Positions 1-6,711 of a DNA stretch of 9,777 bases are shown here, in pieces. How positions within the stretch are numbered: position 1 is the stretch's first letter; each line of letters starts with the position of its first letter. This stretch comes from Rhodospirillales bacterium. Its GTDB lineage: Bacteria; Pseudomonadota; Alphaproteobacteria; Acetobacterales; Acetobacteraceae. The notes below the pieces were generated by a model that was given only the letters and a program-made list of their open reading frames with translations, was not told the DNA's origin and searched no databases. The stretch covers positions 1-9,777 of the forward strand of contig JANXSA010000445.1 of the NCBI GenBank assembly GCA_025352915.1. The letters are read 5' to 3'. The position numbers and the translations under genes are program-made.

Positions 1-26
1 GGCGCGTCCTCCACCACTACCACCAT
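1..26 (-). CDS. cas2e: Cas2, type I-E, N-terminal end only (runs off window)
   Basis: Reading down from position 26 on the minus strand gives MVVVVEDAP before the window ends. This matches the opening of type I-E Cas2 ([10 protein letters not shown] in the plus-strand copy at 683). Cas2 is the small dimeric partner of Cas1 in the spacer-integration complex. A purine-rich GGGAGG lies just upstream of the ATG as a ribosome binding site. The start is 18 bp beyond the stop of the minus-strand cas1 fragment. In the plus-strand module the two genes overlap by 20 bp instead, so the modules are not recent copies of each other. Only nine codons are visible. The call rests on the N-terminal motif and the cas1-cas2 gene order. 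Confidence 0.75.
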
Positions 27-44
27 CCCAGCGACCGCCTCCCG

Positions 45-357
45 CTACCCGCGATGGCCCGCATCGCCGCCCCCCGGCGGGTCCAGGATGGCCACCGGCT
101 GCGCTTCCTCGGGCGTCGTCGGAACCGGCAGTCCGCCCGCCGCCAGCACGTCCTCGATCGCGGGGATAAGCTGCGAAAGCAGGTCCGTGCGCCGGAATGC
201 ATCGCGGCAGCGGCGGCGCACGGTGGAAACCGGGCTCACGATGCGCTCGCCGTCCAGCGCCCGCCCGGCGCCCACCGCCGCCATCACGCGGAACGCCTCG
301 GGCACGACCGTCTCGAACTTGAACAGATCAGCCACGTCATAGACGAAGCTCTGCGCC

Positions 358-364
<7 letters not shown>
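45..364 (-). pseudogene. cas1e: Cas1 (type I-E) C-terminal fragment, 5' truncated
   Basis: The translation from [16 protein letters not shown] to the terminal GDAGHRG is the C-terminal third of type I-E Cas1, the metal-dependent integrase that inserts spacers at the leader end of CRISPR arrays. In E. coli Cas1 numbering it starts near residue 210. It keeps the Asp of the YDxAD motif (metal ligand, equivalent to D221) but lacks the His of the HTGK motif (H208) and Glu141. About 200 N-terminal residues are missing, and the strand continues into sequence belonging to the opposing cas1 copy. The start assigned by open-frame length (near 389) is therefore not a real start. It is clearly homologous to, but not identical with, the plus-strand fragment: shared [20 protein letters not shown] and GDAGHRG, many substitutions between. 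A partial cas2e follows. It cannot encode a working integrase. Confidence 0.88.
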
Positions 365-1048
<684 letters not shown>

Positions 1049-1097
1049 GATCATTGACAGGTGAATCTCGGTTTTGGAACAATGCCTTCCAGGAAGA
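1049..1097 (+). promoter_or_regulatory. CRISPR leader with probable array promoter
   Basis: These 49 bp between the cas2e stop and the first repeat are the leader. A perfect -35 hexamer TTGACA sits at 1054-1059. Eighteen bases later is AACAAT (1078-1083), which matches four of six positions of a -10 box. Transcription would start close to the first repeat and run through the array. The leader is A/T-richer than its surroundings, as expected. I see no clear IHF consensus. The leader's position fixes the array orientation, with the newest spacers next to cas2e. Confidence 0.5.
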
Positions 1098-1704
1098 GTG
1101 TTCCCCGCTCGCGCGGGGATGAACCGGAACAGCTGCGGCTTGGGTTGCTGACCTGGGGGTGTTCCCCGCTCGCGCGGGGATGAACCGGAGCCGGCAGCGG
1201 TGCAAGCCATGCTCGACGCGTGTTCCCCGCTCGCGCGGGGATGAACCGCGCCAACTGGAACAGGACCAATGGCTGATGCTGTGTTCCCCGCTCGCGCGGG
1301 GATGAACCGGTCAACCACAACTTCGGTGCCAAGGCCGTCGAGTGTTCCCCGCTCGCGCGGGGATGAACCGTGGATTTCGAGAATCGCGCAGGAACGCCAA
1401 CGGTGTTCCCCGCTCGCGCGGGGATGAACCGAGAGGGAAATCGCCGCATGCAACGCCAGCCCGGTGTTCCCCGCTCGCGCGGGGATGAACCGGTGCGGAC
1501 GGCACTGGGATTTCCGGTTTTTCCGTGTTCCCCGCTCGCGCGGGGATGAACCGCAGCGCATTCGGTGTTATTTGGTGCGACGCGAGTGTTCCCCGCTCGC
1601 GCGGGGATGAACCGACGAAACCATACAATCGACTTCTTTGTCGGCCGTGTTCCCCGCTCGCGCGGGGATGAACCGGTGAATGGCATCCAGACGACAGCGT
1701 ATAT

Positions 1705-1815
1705 CTAGTGCCTCACGTCATTGATATTGCGGTGGCGTCGCAACCGCTTTTCGGCTCAATCGAGGGTGATCGGTGGATTATGAACCCCCGTAATATCAAC
1801 GACTCGGGCCACTAG
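1705..1815. mobile_element. MITE-like element (~103-105 bp) inserted in a CRISPR spacer
   Basis: The spacer after the repeat at 1647 is 139 bp rather than 32, an excess of exactly 107 bp. CTAG occurs at 1705-1708 and again at 1812-1815. The 31 bases running inward from each end match at 24 positions as inverted repeats, including the block TTGATATT. One reading is a 103-bp element (1709-1811) with a 4-bp CTAG duplication. The other is a 105-bp element with a TA duplication inside a CTAG target. Either way, deleting 107 bp leaves 1676-1704 plus CTA, exactly 32 bp. The G of the second CTAG is the first base of the next repeat, so the target straddled the spacer/repeat boundary. It is too short to encode a transposase and must have been moved in trans. 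A YTAR-type target would suit IS5-family (IS427-group) elements, but that is inference. Confidence 0.85.
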
Positions 1816-1936
1816 TGTTCCCCGCTCGCGCGGGGATGAACCGCGTTTGTGGCGGCGGTTAACATTGCGTCTGACGTGTTCCCCGCTCGCGCGGGGATGA
1901 ACCGAAGGCCTATTCGGCCTATGGCGGCGGGATCAT

Positions 1937-1965
1937 GTGTTCCCCGCTAGCGCGGGGATGAACCG
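1937..1965 (+). repeat. Variant CRISPR repeat (C to A at 1949)
   Basis: The third-from-last repeat reads CCCCGCTAGCGCGGGG through its stem-loop where all other intact copies read CCCCGCTCGCGCGGGG. The change is in the 4-nt loop, so the 6-bp stem is untouched and crRNA processing should be little affected. Older, leader-distal repeats commonly collect such changes. The substitution also creates a CTAG identical to the sequence flanking the inserted element at 1705-1815. Confidence 0.9.
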
Positions 1966-2058
1966 GAAGGTCAGGAAGCAAGGCCCCACCCCCCAACGTG
2001 TTCCCCGCTCGCGCGGGGATGAACCGGCTGGCCCATGGATAAACTACCCCGACCGGAT

Positions 2059-2076
2059 GTGTTCCCCGCTCGCGCG
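2059..2076 (+). repeat. Truncated terminal CRISPR repeat
   Basis: The sequence is identical to the first 18 bases of the repeat, on the correct 61-bp phase. It then reads CTGAGGGATGCGCAG instead of GGGATGAACCG. It can be seen as a CTGA interruption of the stem followed by loss of the 3' end, so the hairpin cannot form fully. No spacer follows. This marks the trailer end of the array and is either ordinary trailer decay or a rearrangement breakpoint. Confidence 0.85.
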
Positions 2077-2129
2077 CTGAGGGATGCGCAGATCGTCCTA
2101 ATCGTTTGACCGGCTCGGCTTGGCTGTGA

Positions 2130-2307
2130 TTCGCTCATTGTACAGCATGCGAGGGGCGGGATCATGGCGGCGATAAGCGACTTTGCGCTGGGCGTGGCCT
2201 TGTCGCCCACCTTCGCCGCATTCCCATGCGGGACGCCCTGGCGTGGGCGCTGGCGTGGCTGGGCGAGGCGCCGCACCACGACACCGGCCGGCTGCCGCCC
2301 GCACTGT
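2130..2307 (+). pseudogene. Possible C-terminal remnant of an unknown protein (~58 codons)
   Basis: The frame opened by a stop at 2127 reads to a TAG at 2305-2307. Its last third (MRDALAWALAWLGEAPHH then DTGRLPPAL) is compositionally protein-like: a hydrophobic Ala/Leu/Trp stretch with an ordinary hydrophilic tail. The first half is less convincing. The frame overlaps the 5' part of the primase-like frame starting at 2183. I do not recognise a family. It could be the tail end of a gene whose 5' part was lost when the array end was rearranged, or it could be noise. Between 2077 and 2130 I see nothing identifiable. Confidence 0.25.
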
Positions 2308-2768
2308 AGCGCCGTCAATCGCCCATTCTGAGCCTGCCGACGATGCCCGCGCGGAATGGTCGAGGAACATGGCCCGCCGCATCTGGTGCGAGGCAGTGCC
2401 GGCGACTGGCACGCCGGCGGAAACCTACCTCGCCAGTCGAGGGCTGGCGCTGCCCGATTACCACCCCGACGATACGGCGCTGCGCTTCCACCCCGCCGCG
2501 TGGCGCAACTCGGCGAACGGACCGCCCGGCCCGGCGTTGGTGGCGCTGATGACCTCGCCCGAAGGCAATGGGCCGGCGGGCGCGCATCTGACCGATTTGC
2601 GCCCCGATGGCGCCGGCAAGGCCGCCGGGCCAAGCGCCAAGGTGATGCTGGGCACCGTGGGCGTGGTCCGCTTGGTCCCCGCTTACGAAGTATCGCTTGG
2701 GCTCGGCTTGGCCGAAGGAATCGAAACCGCCTTGGCCACGATGCAGCGCACCGGCTGGTGCCCGATAG
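2183..2768 (+). pseudogene. Toprim/primase-like protein fragment (DUF7146-type), truncated at both ends
   Basis: The frame from a TTG at 2183 carries, from about residue 50, the layout of the plasmid/phage primase-related family with a DUF7146 region and a Toprim domain. ARRIWCEAVPATGTPAETYLASRG and ALRFHP are followed by PALVALMT, AGAHLTDLRPDG, AKVMLGTVG and LGLAEGIETALA. The Glu of AEGIET (residue 178) corresponds to the Toprim catalytic Glu. The Toprim DxD half, normally some 50 residues further on, is missing: at WCPI (about 2762-2768) the frame runs into antisense sequence of a phage gene. The N-terminal zinc-binding/CHC2-like part usual in the family is also not visible, so the TTG start is unreliable. 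Such proteins act in replication of plasmids and phages. This one lacks essential parts and should be inactive. Confidence 0.7.
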
Positions 2769-3368
2769 CGAAGCTCTTGTACATCAGCAGCCCTTGCGCG
2801 AGCGGCGCGGAAAGGAAGTTGCGGCGGTCTGCGTGTCCGGCTTGACCACTTGGTTGTCAACGGACGTTTTGATTGCTGCACGCACTTGATCGACCAAGGC
2901 GCGGTCTTCCCAGGCGTTGCTGTTGAGCAGGCGCAACCCGCTTCCAGGGCGTTGCTGCGCGCCGGCTTGGGCGTAGTGAAAGGCGATGCGCTCTGCCGTG
3001 GGCTGGTTGAGCCCCAAGCTGGCCATGCGGGAAATCTCGCCGGCGCTGGCTTGGCCGAGGGCCATCTTCATCGACAGGTCGGCAATCGTGTGCTGGGTGA
3101 GCGTGCCAGCAAATTCCTGCGCAAGCTGGGTCCACGGCGCCAGCAGGTTCACGAACATCATCGTCTCGACACCACTATGCGCGGCGCGCTCGATCAGCGA
3201 ACGATCAGCACCCGACGCCTGCAAATCATGCAGGCTTTTGCTGCGGCCCAGCAGCACCAGTTCGCTCGCGGCGCCAGCCAGCTTGGCTTTCTTCGCACCG
3301 AGTCGGAACCCCTCGCGGTCAACGGTCGCCTGCCAGATGTTGTCGACCACCGGACGAAAGCCATGCTC
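2766..3368 (-). pseudogene. Fragment of a large phage virion-associated protein, frameshifted and truncated
   Basis: On the minus strand the coding sense runs from about 3365 (GFRPVVDNIWQATVDREGF) through VETMMFVNLLAPWTQLAQEFAG, SMASLGLN-like helices and NAWEDRALVDQVRAAIKTSVDNQVVKP. Near 2828-2836 the frame breaks. The next frame continues naturally with DRRNFLSAPLAQGLL and MYKSFAIG, so one base seems to be missing. The W-D, valine-aspartate and Pro then (M)YKSF pattern resembles the C-terminal part of very large phage internal-virion or polyvalent proteins; this is family resemblance from memory. The 5' end is cut by the IS3 right end at 3369. The 3' end is lost at about 2766, where a primase fragment in the opposite orientation is fused to it. 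Confidence 0.55.
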
Positions 3369-4136
3369 TGGGGTTGCCCCGTTTCAGTGGACGGTTTGTT
3401 GGCTTTCGGGCTACGCGTCGGTCATGGTGGATTGCATATCTGCTTCGTAGGCCATGGGCGAGCGATATCCCAGGGCCGAATGGAGCCGCACTGGGTTGTA
3501 CCAGCCTTCGATGTAGCTGAAGCACGCCATCCTTGCTTCGGCCTGTGATGCGAACCGGCGGCGGCTGAGGAGTTCGGCTTCGAGGGTGGAGAAGAAGCTC
3601 TTGGCCATTGCGTTGTCATAGGCATCCCCCACCGAGCCCATCGATGGGCGAACACCAGCCTCGCCGCACCGTTTGCCGAACGCCACGGAGGTGTATTGGC
3701 TGCCCTGGTCGCTATGGTGGATGACGTCCTTGGGGCGGCGTTGGCCGACCACCATCTCGAGCGCGTCAAGCACCAGCTCGACACGCAGGTGGTTCGCCAT
3801 CGCCCAGCCCACGATCCTGCGGCTGAAGGCATCGAGCACGACGGCGAGATACAGGAACCCCACGGCCGTCGGAACGTAGGTGATGTCGGCAACCCACAAC
3901 TGGTTCGGGCCGGATGCCGTGAAGTTGCGGTCGACCAGGTCTGGCGCTGGCCGTGCCTCCTTGTCGCGCCGCGTGGTTGTGGGGCCGCCATGGCGATGGC
4001 TGGCACCGACCAGCCCTGCATCACGCATCAGGCGCGCAAGCCGCTTGCGGTCAGGTGCCGCTTCGGGCGCTGACTTGCCGCCGATGGGCGCGCGGCCCTC
4101 ATACGATCCGTGCACGGTCTCGTGGCGGGCGGCCAT
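3369..4136 (-). mobile_element. IS3-family insertion sequence, 5'-truncated remnant
   Basis: The element's right end is visible at 3369: TGGGGTTGCCCCGTTTCAGT, opening with the TG typical of IS3-family ends. The orfB stop is 42 bp inside it. The left end is missing: there is no orfA, no opposite inverted repeat and no A-rich frameshift window. At about 4136 the sequence passes directly into a phage-like gene. Without a left end, no target duplication can be paired; the bases flanking the right end are CTC. The remnant separates two phage-like fragments on the same strand, so it probably entered a prophage and later lost its left part by deletion. Confidence 0.8.
3411..4136 (-). pseudogene. IS3-family transposase OrfB, N-terminally damaged, catalytic Glu replaced by Lys
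   Basis: The 241-residue frame carries the integrase-core (rve) domain of IS3 OrfB: WVADITYVPT with Asp84, HHSDQGSQYTS with Asp143, then DNAMAKSFFSTLEAELL, and near the end RLHSALGYRSPMAYE. In the family the third catalytic residue is the Glu of DNAxxESFF, 35 residues after the second Asp. Here that position (residue 179, codon AAG, plus positions 3600-3602) is Lys, one G-to-A change from GAG. OrfB is normally 270-290 residues. The start is short, and residues 13-29 between HGSY and RKRLARLM do not follow the family. Another frame there reads GPRAH, close to the expected GAPRVH, so compensating indels are likely. The transposase should be inactive. Confidence 0.88.
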
Positions 4137-4137
4137 G

Positions 4138-4989
4138 TCACTGTGCCTCCAGGCTGCCAGCCGGGGCCTTGCCGCGACGCTGCGCGCGCAGTTCGGCGTT
4201 TTCAGTGTGGCGCGTCACCAGGTGCTTATCGCGGCGCGTTTGAAAATCGGTGGTCAGGCGCGCGGCCTCGGCCTTGAGGTCGACAATCAACGGATTGGCC
4301 GTTTCAACCCCGTCCTTCATCGCCCCGACCGGCACCAGCTGGCGGCGGTCGTTGGCTCGCCAGACATAGAACTGCCCTTCCTGCGACGGGATCGGCATGA
4401 AGAAAGCCGATGAGCCCAAACGCAAATCATCAGCGACTGCCGCGCTCGCCCCGCCAGCCTTGAGCAATGCAGGAAGCCGCCCCGCCACCCACTCCGCATC
4501 CGGCGCCCGGTCGCTCGTCCCCTTGCCGTGCAGCGCCACGTAATTCTCTGGTGCCCACGCCTTCGGCACCATGCGCGATTGGGTTCGGAATGCCTGGATG
4601 GCATCAATAACCACGCCGGTTGCAGGCCCGGCCATATCGGCGGTCGAGCCCGGCAATAGCGTCGTATCGCGCATCAGCCCGGCCACAGGATGCAAACCAA
4701 GATCGGTTTTCTTCCAACCCTGGCCCACCTGGCGGGCCGCTTCCTTCGCTGCTATTTCCAGCGTCGGCCAATGCCGCGCGCTCATCAAAGTTTGTGTTTC
4801 CAATTGCTCGCGCATTTCGGGCGGCAGTTGTGCGACCTGGGGCCCTCTCCAGGCGCGTGTAACCATGTTCAAATGCTCATCGCGCCAGCCCTTCTCAATC
4901 AGCGCGCTCAAGGCTTCGTGCTGGCTCTTGCGATCCGGCCCCAGGCGTTCACGCACCACATCGAGCGTTTGCGTCTTGTCGCCGCTCAT
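4138..4989 (-). CDS. Phage-like protein of unknown function, probably 5' truncated
   Basis: A 283-residue open frame on the minus strand has sensible codon use: MSGDKTQTLDVVRERLG, a charged helical region, then DAEWVAGRLPALLKAGGAS, LRLGSSAFFMPIP and EGQFYVWRANDRRQLVPVG, ending in a helical Lys/Arg/Glu-rich tail. I see no signal peptide, membrane segment or known catalytic motif. The style (multi-domain, no motif) and the same-strand virion-like fragment at 2766-3368 suggest a phage structural or ejected protein. The frame is open upstream of the ATG at 4989 (HIEVALAR in phase), so the true start may have been lost where the integrase fragment was joined, about 4990-5012. The stop overlaps the start of the IS orfB (TGACATG). 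It is unclear whether this C-terminus is native or created by the IS junction. Confidence 0.5.
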   Translation of the reverse strand: MSGDKTQTLDVVRERLGPDRKSQHEALSALIEKGWRDEHLNMVTRAWRGPQVAQLPPEMREQLETQTLMSARHWPTLEIAAKEAARQVGQGWKKTDLGLHPVAGLMRDTTLLPGSTADMAGPATGVVIDAIQAFRTQSRMVPKAWAPENYVALHGKGTSDRAPDAEWVAGRLPALLKAGGASAAVADDLRLGSSAFFMPIPSQEGQFYVWRANDRRQLVPVGAMKDGVETANPLIVDLKAEAARLTTDFQTRRDKHLVTRHTENAELRAQRRGKAPAGSLEAQ

Positions 4990-5001
4990 GCGGGCAAGCG
5001 C

Positions 5002-5731
5002 GACCTCGATGTGATCTCTATGGTGCTGGAAGCGGCAACCGATGCCGAATGGATGCCAGCCGATCGAGCCAACCCAGTGCCGCGCCTGCGCCGGCGATTA
5101 AAAGAACGCCGCGAGGCAATCCGCCCGGTGCCGGTGCGCGACATTGCCCGCGTGGCCCACGCTGCCCCGCCCGGCTTCGGCCATCTGATCCGCTTCCTGG
5201 CCCGCACCGGCTGCCGAGCCGAAGATGCGGCCAGCCTGGAATGGCGCGACGTTGACCTGCGTGCCGGCACAGTCACGTTCGCCAAGACCAAAACACGCAA
5301 CCCGCGCGTGATCGAGTTGTCGGAGCCCGTTCTTCGTGATCTTCGCCGCCGCCGCTCCCCCAAGGGTGCCGTGTTCGTGTCGTCGCACGGGGAGAGGTTC
5401 AGACAGGTCGCCGGCCGGTTTCGCGCCATCATTGCGCGCGTGCTGGAAACACCCGGCGGCCGGCGGCCGGCAGCGGAAGGGGACGGGGAAGGGGAAGGGG
5501 AAGGGGAAGGGGAAGGCTCGTTCCATTGCCCGACCCTTTCGCTGCCACGACCTGCGGCACACCTTTGCCATCCGCTGGTTGCAGCGCGGCGGCTCCATCT
5601 ATGACCTGGCGCTCCACCTGGGGCACGCTTCGGTCAAGACCACCGAAGGCTATGCCCGCTGGACCCGGACCGGCACACTGGACGATGAAAAGAGGCTCCT
5701 GCGATTTCACTTCCGGAGGCTAAGTCATTGA
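5002..5731 (+). pseudogene. Tyrosine recombinase (phage/island integrase), N-terminally truncated and frameshifted
   Basis: From about DLDVISMVLEAATDAEW the sequence matches the core-binding end and catalytic domain of tyrosine recombinases, which integrate and excise phages and islands. The catalytic set is visible in order: Arg in ARTGCRAEDAASLEW, Lys in AKTKTRNPR, HDLRHTF (from 5546), HLGHAS, and nucleophile Tyr in TTEGYARW (5651-5653). The first three-fifths is in one frame (to RFRAIIARVLET), the rest (KARSIARPFRCHDLRHTF onward) in the next. The switch falls at or just before the GGGGAA tract at 5485-5514, so a net one-base gain or two-base loss is implied. The N-terminal arm-binding domain is missing. 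The stop is 3 bp from the tRNA-Ser 3' end, the standard place for an integrase at its attachment site. As read, no complete recombinase is made. Confidence 0.88.
5485..5514 (+). repeat. GGGGAA hexanucleotide tandem repeat inside the integrase gene
   Basis: There are five perfect GGGGAA units, preceded by degenerate units (GGAAGGGGAC). In the frame used downstream the tract encodes alternating Gly-Lys; in the upstream frame it encodes Gly-Glu. It lies between the core helices and the HDLRHTF motif, where related recombinases have a short variable loop. Gain or loss of whole units is in phase. Only slippage of one or two bases inside a G run, or an indel next to the tract, explains the observed frame change. 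Confidence 0.9.
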
Positions 5732-5733
5732 AT

Positions 5734-5765
5734 TGGCGGAGGGGATGGGATTCGAACCCACGGTA
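5734..5765. other. Probable attachment site at the tRNA-Ser 3' end
   Basis: An integrase gene ending 3 bp from a tRNA 3' end is the classic sign of an element integrated into that tRNA. The tRNA half nearest the integrase (acceptor 3' strand and T arm) is normally the identity block shared with the other attachment site. I found no second copy of this segment elsewhere in the window, so the far end of the element would lie left of position 1. The extent given is approximate. Confidence 0.5.
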
Positions 5766-5825
5766 CGGTTTAACCCGTACAACGATTTAGCAAACCGTCG
5801 CCTTCAGCCGCTCGGCCACCCCTCC
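5734..5825 (-). tRNA. tRNA-Ser (anticodon GCT)
   Basis: On the minus strand a 92-nt class II tRNA folds with acceptor GGAGGGG/CCCCTCC, discriminator G and an encoded CCA (5736-5734). The D arm is GCCGAGCGGCTGAAGGC. The anticodon loop TTGCTAA carries GCT, with a stem that includes one G-U pair. A long variable arm is built on GTACGGGTT/AACCGTAC, and the T loop is GGTTCGAATCC. The long variable arm and GCT anticodon identify it as the tRNA reading AGC/AGU serine codons. It is intact, although a recombinase gene ends 3 bp from its 3' end, as expected when integration restores the tRNA. Confidence 0.97.
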
Positions 5826-5862
5826 GCCTGGAGACGTAAGTCACACGACGTTTGCTGCACTC

Positions 5863-5891
5863 CCTTTAGGGGCTGGAGCCCCCGTCGTCAA
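5863..5891 (-). promoter_or_regulatory. Candidate promoter for tRNA-Ser
   Basis: On the minus strand TTGACG (5891-5886) and TAAAGG (5868-5863) are separated by exactly 17 bp, about 37 bp upstream of the tRNA 5' end. The spacer contains the palindrome GGGGCTCCAGCCCC. The -35 is strong and the -10 is poor (three of six). The palindrome could instead be a weak terminator for the glutathione transferase gene upstream on the same strand, although no T run follows. Confidence 0.3.
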
Positions 5892-5938
5892 ATGAGGCAG
5901 CATCAAATGCGCCGCGCGCGTCGCGTTGATATGGCCGG

Positions 5939-6565
5939 CTAGCTGAGCGCCACTTCGAAGCCGCGCTTGGTGGCCGGGCGGGCCATCATGGTTTCGTACC
6001 AGCGCTTGACGTTGGGAAATTGTGCCAGGTCGACCTGGTGGCGTTCATGGCGCCAGGCCCAGCCGAGGATGGCGAAGTCGGCGATCGAGATCGGGCCTGC
6101 GAAGAACTCAACCTCGGCCAGGCGGCGGTCGGCGACGCCGTATAGGCGCAGGGTTTCTTTCTTGTAGCGTTCCAGGCCGTAGCGCCGGTCCTGTTCGTTT
6201 TCGACCGCGAGGAAGTGGTGGACCTGGCCGGGCATCGGGCCGAAGCCGCCCATCTGCCACATCAGCCATTCCAGCACTGGCACCTGGGCGCGCAGGTCGG
6301 ACGGCCAGAATTTTCCCGACTTCGCCCCGAGATAAATCAGGATCGCGCCGGATTCGAAGACCGAGATCGGCATGCCGCCGGGTCCGTCCGGGTCGACGAT
6401 GGCGGGGATGCGGTTGTTGGGCGAGATTTTGAGGAAGTCAGGGTTGAACTGCTCGTTCTTGGAGATGTTCACCGGCTTGACCGTGTAGGCCAGCCCCATC
6501 TCCTCCAACGCGGCGCTGATCTTGCGGCCGTTGGGGGTGTTCCAGGTCCAAAGCTCGATGTTCAT
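5939..6565 (-). CDS. yfcG: Glutathione S-transferase, YfcG/Ure2p-like (disulfide-bond oxidoreductase type)
   Basis: This 208-residue protein has the two-domain cytosolic GST layout: a thioredoxin fold to about residue 85, then an all-helical domain. It follows E. coli YfcG (215 residues): WNTPNGRKI at the active site, with Thr10 and Asn12 matching YfcG Thr9 and Asn11; ISPNNRIPAIVD with the cis-proline; FESGAILIYL with the Glu-Ser pair binding glutathione; then LEWLMWQMGGFGPMPGQ, HHF and ERYKKET. YfcG-type enzymes bind two GSH or GSSG and reduce disulfides rather than use a Cys or Ser catalyst. The ATG at 6565 is chosen because GGAG lies about nine bases upstream and MNIELWTW is the family N-terminus; frames extending further upstream (to 6754) are unsupported. 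The gene diverges from the aminotransferase operon, sharing a 146-bp intergenic region. Confidence 0.92.
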   Translation of the reverse strand: MNIELWTWNTPNGRKISAALEEMGLAYTVKPVNISKNEQFNPDFLKISPNNRIPAIVDPDGPGGMPISVFESGAILIYLGAKSGKFWPSDLRAQVPVLEWLMWQMGGFGPMPGQVHHFLAVENEQDRRYGLERYKKETLRLYGVADRRLAEVEFFAGPISIADFAILGWAWRHERHQVDLAQFPNVKRWYETMMARPATKRGFEVALS

Positions 6566-6611
6566 GCGCGGTTTCTCCGGACGCGGCCGGCAGTGGCGCG
6601 CCATTTCCGGT

Positions 6612-6640
6612 AGTATCGGGGAGCGGTCGGGATCGGGCAA
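6612..6640 (-). promoter_or_regulatory. Candidate promoter of the glutathione S-transferase gene
   Basis: On the minus strand TTGCCC (6640-6635) and GATACT (6617-6612) are 17 bp apart. Each matches four of six consensus positions. The expected start is near 6605, giving a leader of about 40 nt before the ATG at 6565. The opposite strand has TTGACG at 6654-6659 but only a poor -10, so I cannot place the promoter of the divergent operon. Confidence 0.35.
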
Positions 6641-6711
6641 ACCGGGCGGCTGATTGACGGGGCTGGCAGGGTTGGCCACGCTCTGGGCAACGCAACAGGC
6701 GAGGCATCCGG

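Larger units (their letters stand above)
1098..2076 (+). CRISPR. Type I-E CRISPR array: 14 full repeats, one broken terminal repeat, 14 spacers
   Basis: The 29-bp repeat starts GTGTTCCCCGC and ends GCGGGGATGAACCG, with a 4-nt TCGC loop between, giving a 6-bp stem (CCCCGC/GCGGGG). This is the type I-E repeat class and agrees with the adjacent I-E cas genes. Repeats start at 1098, 1159, 1220, 1281, 1342, 1403, 1464, 1525, 1586, 1647, 1815, 1876, 1937 and 1998, and a degenerate one starts at 2059. The period is exactly 61 bp (32-bp spacers) except between 1647 and 1815, where a 107-bp insertion interrupts a spacer. Thirteen full repeats are identical. The one at 1937 has C to A at 1949. The last keeps only its first 18 bases, then reads CTGAGGGATG and diverges, marking the old (trailer) end. 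Spacers are all different and I saw no match to other parts of the window by eye. Confidence 0.98.

Noticed and set aside
1905..2167. Match GCGGGATCAT between a spacer (1905-1936) and sequence downstream of the array (2157-2166), considered as self-targeting
   Set aside because: It is only 10 bases, in GC-rich DNA, with no extension into the rest of the spacer.
5863..5891. GGGGCTCCAGCCCC palindrome considered as a terminator of the glutathione transferase gene
   Set aside because: The stem is short, the loop only two bases, and no T run follows on either strand. It is mentioned only as the spacer of a candidate promoter.
5733..5942. Plus-strand frame MAEGMGFEPTVRFNPY and following
   Set aside because: It is the antisense of the tRNA-Ser gene, a well-known spurious protein type, and has no coding support.
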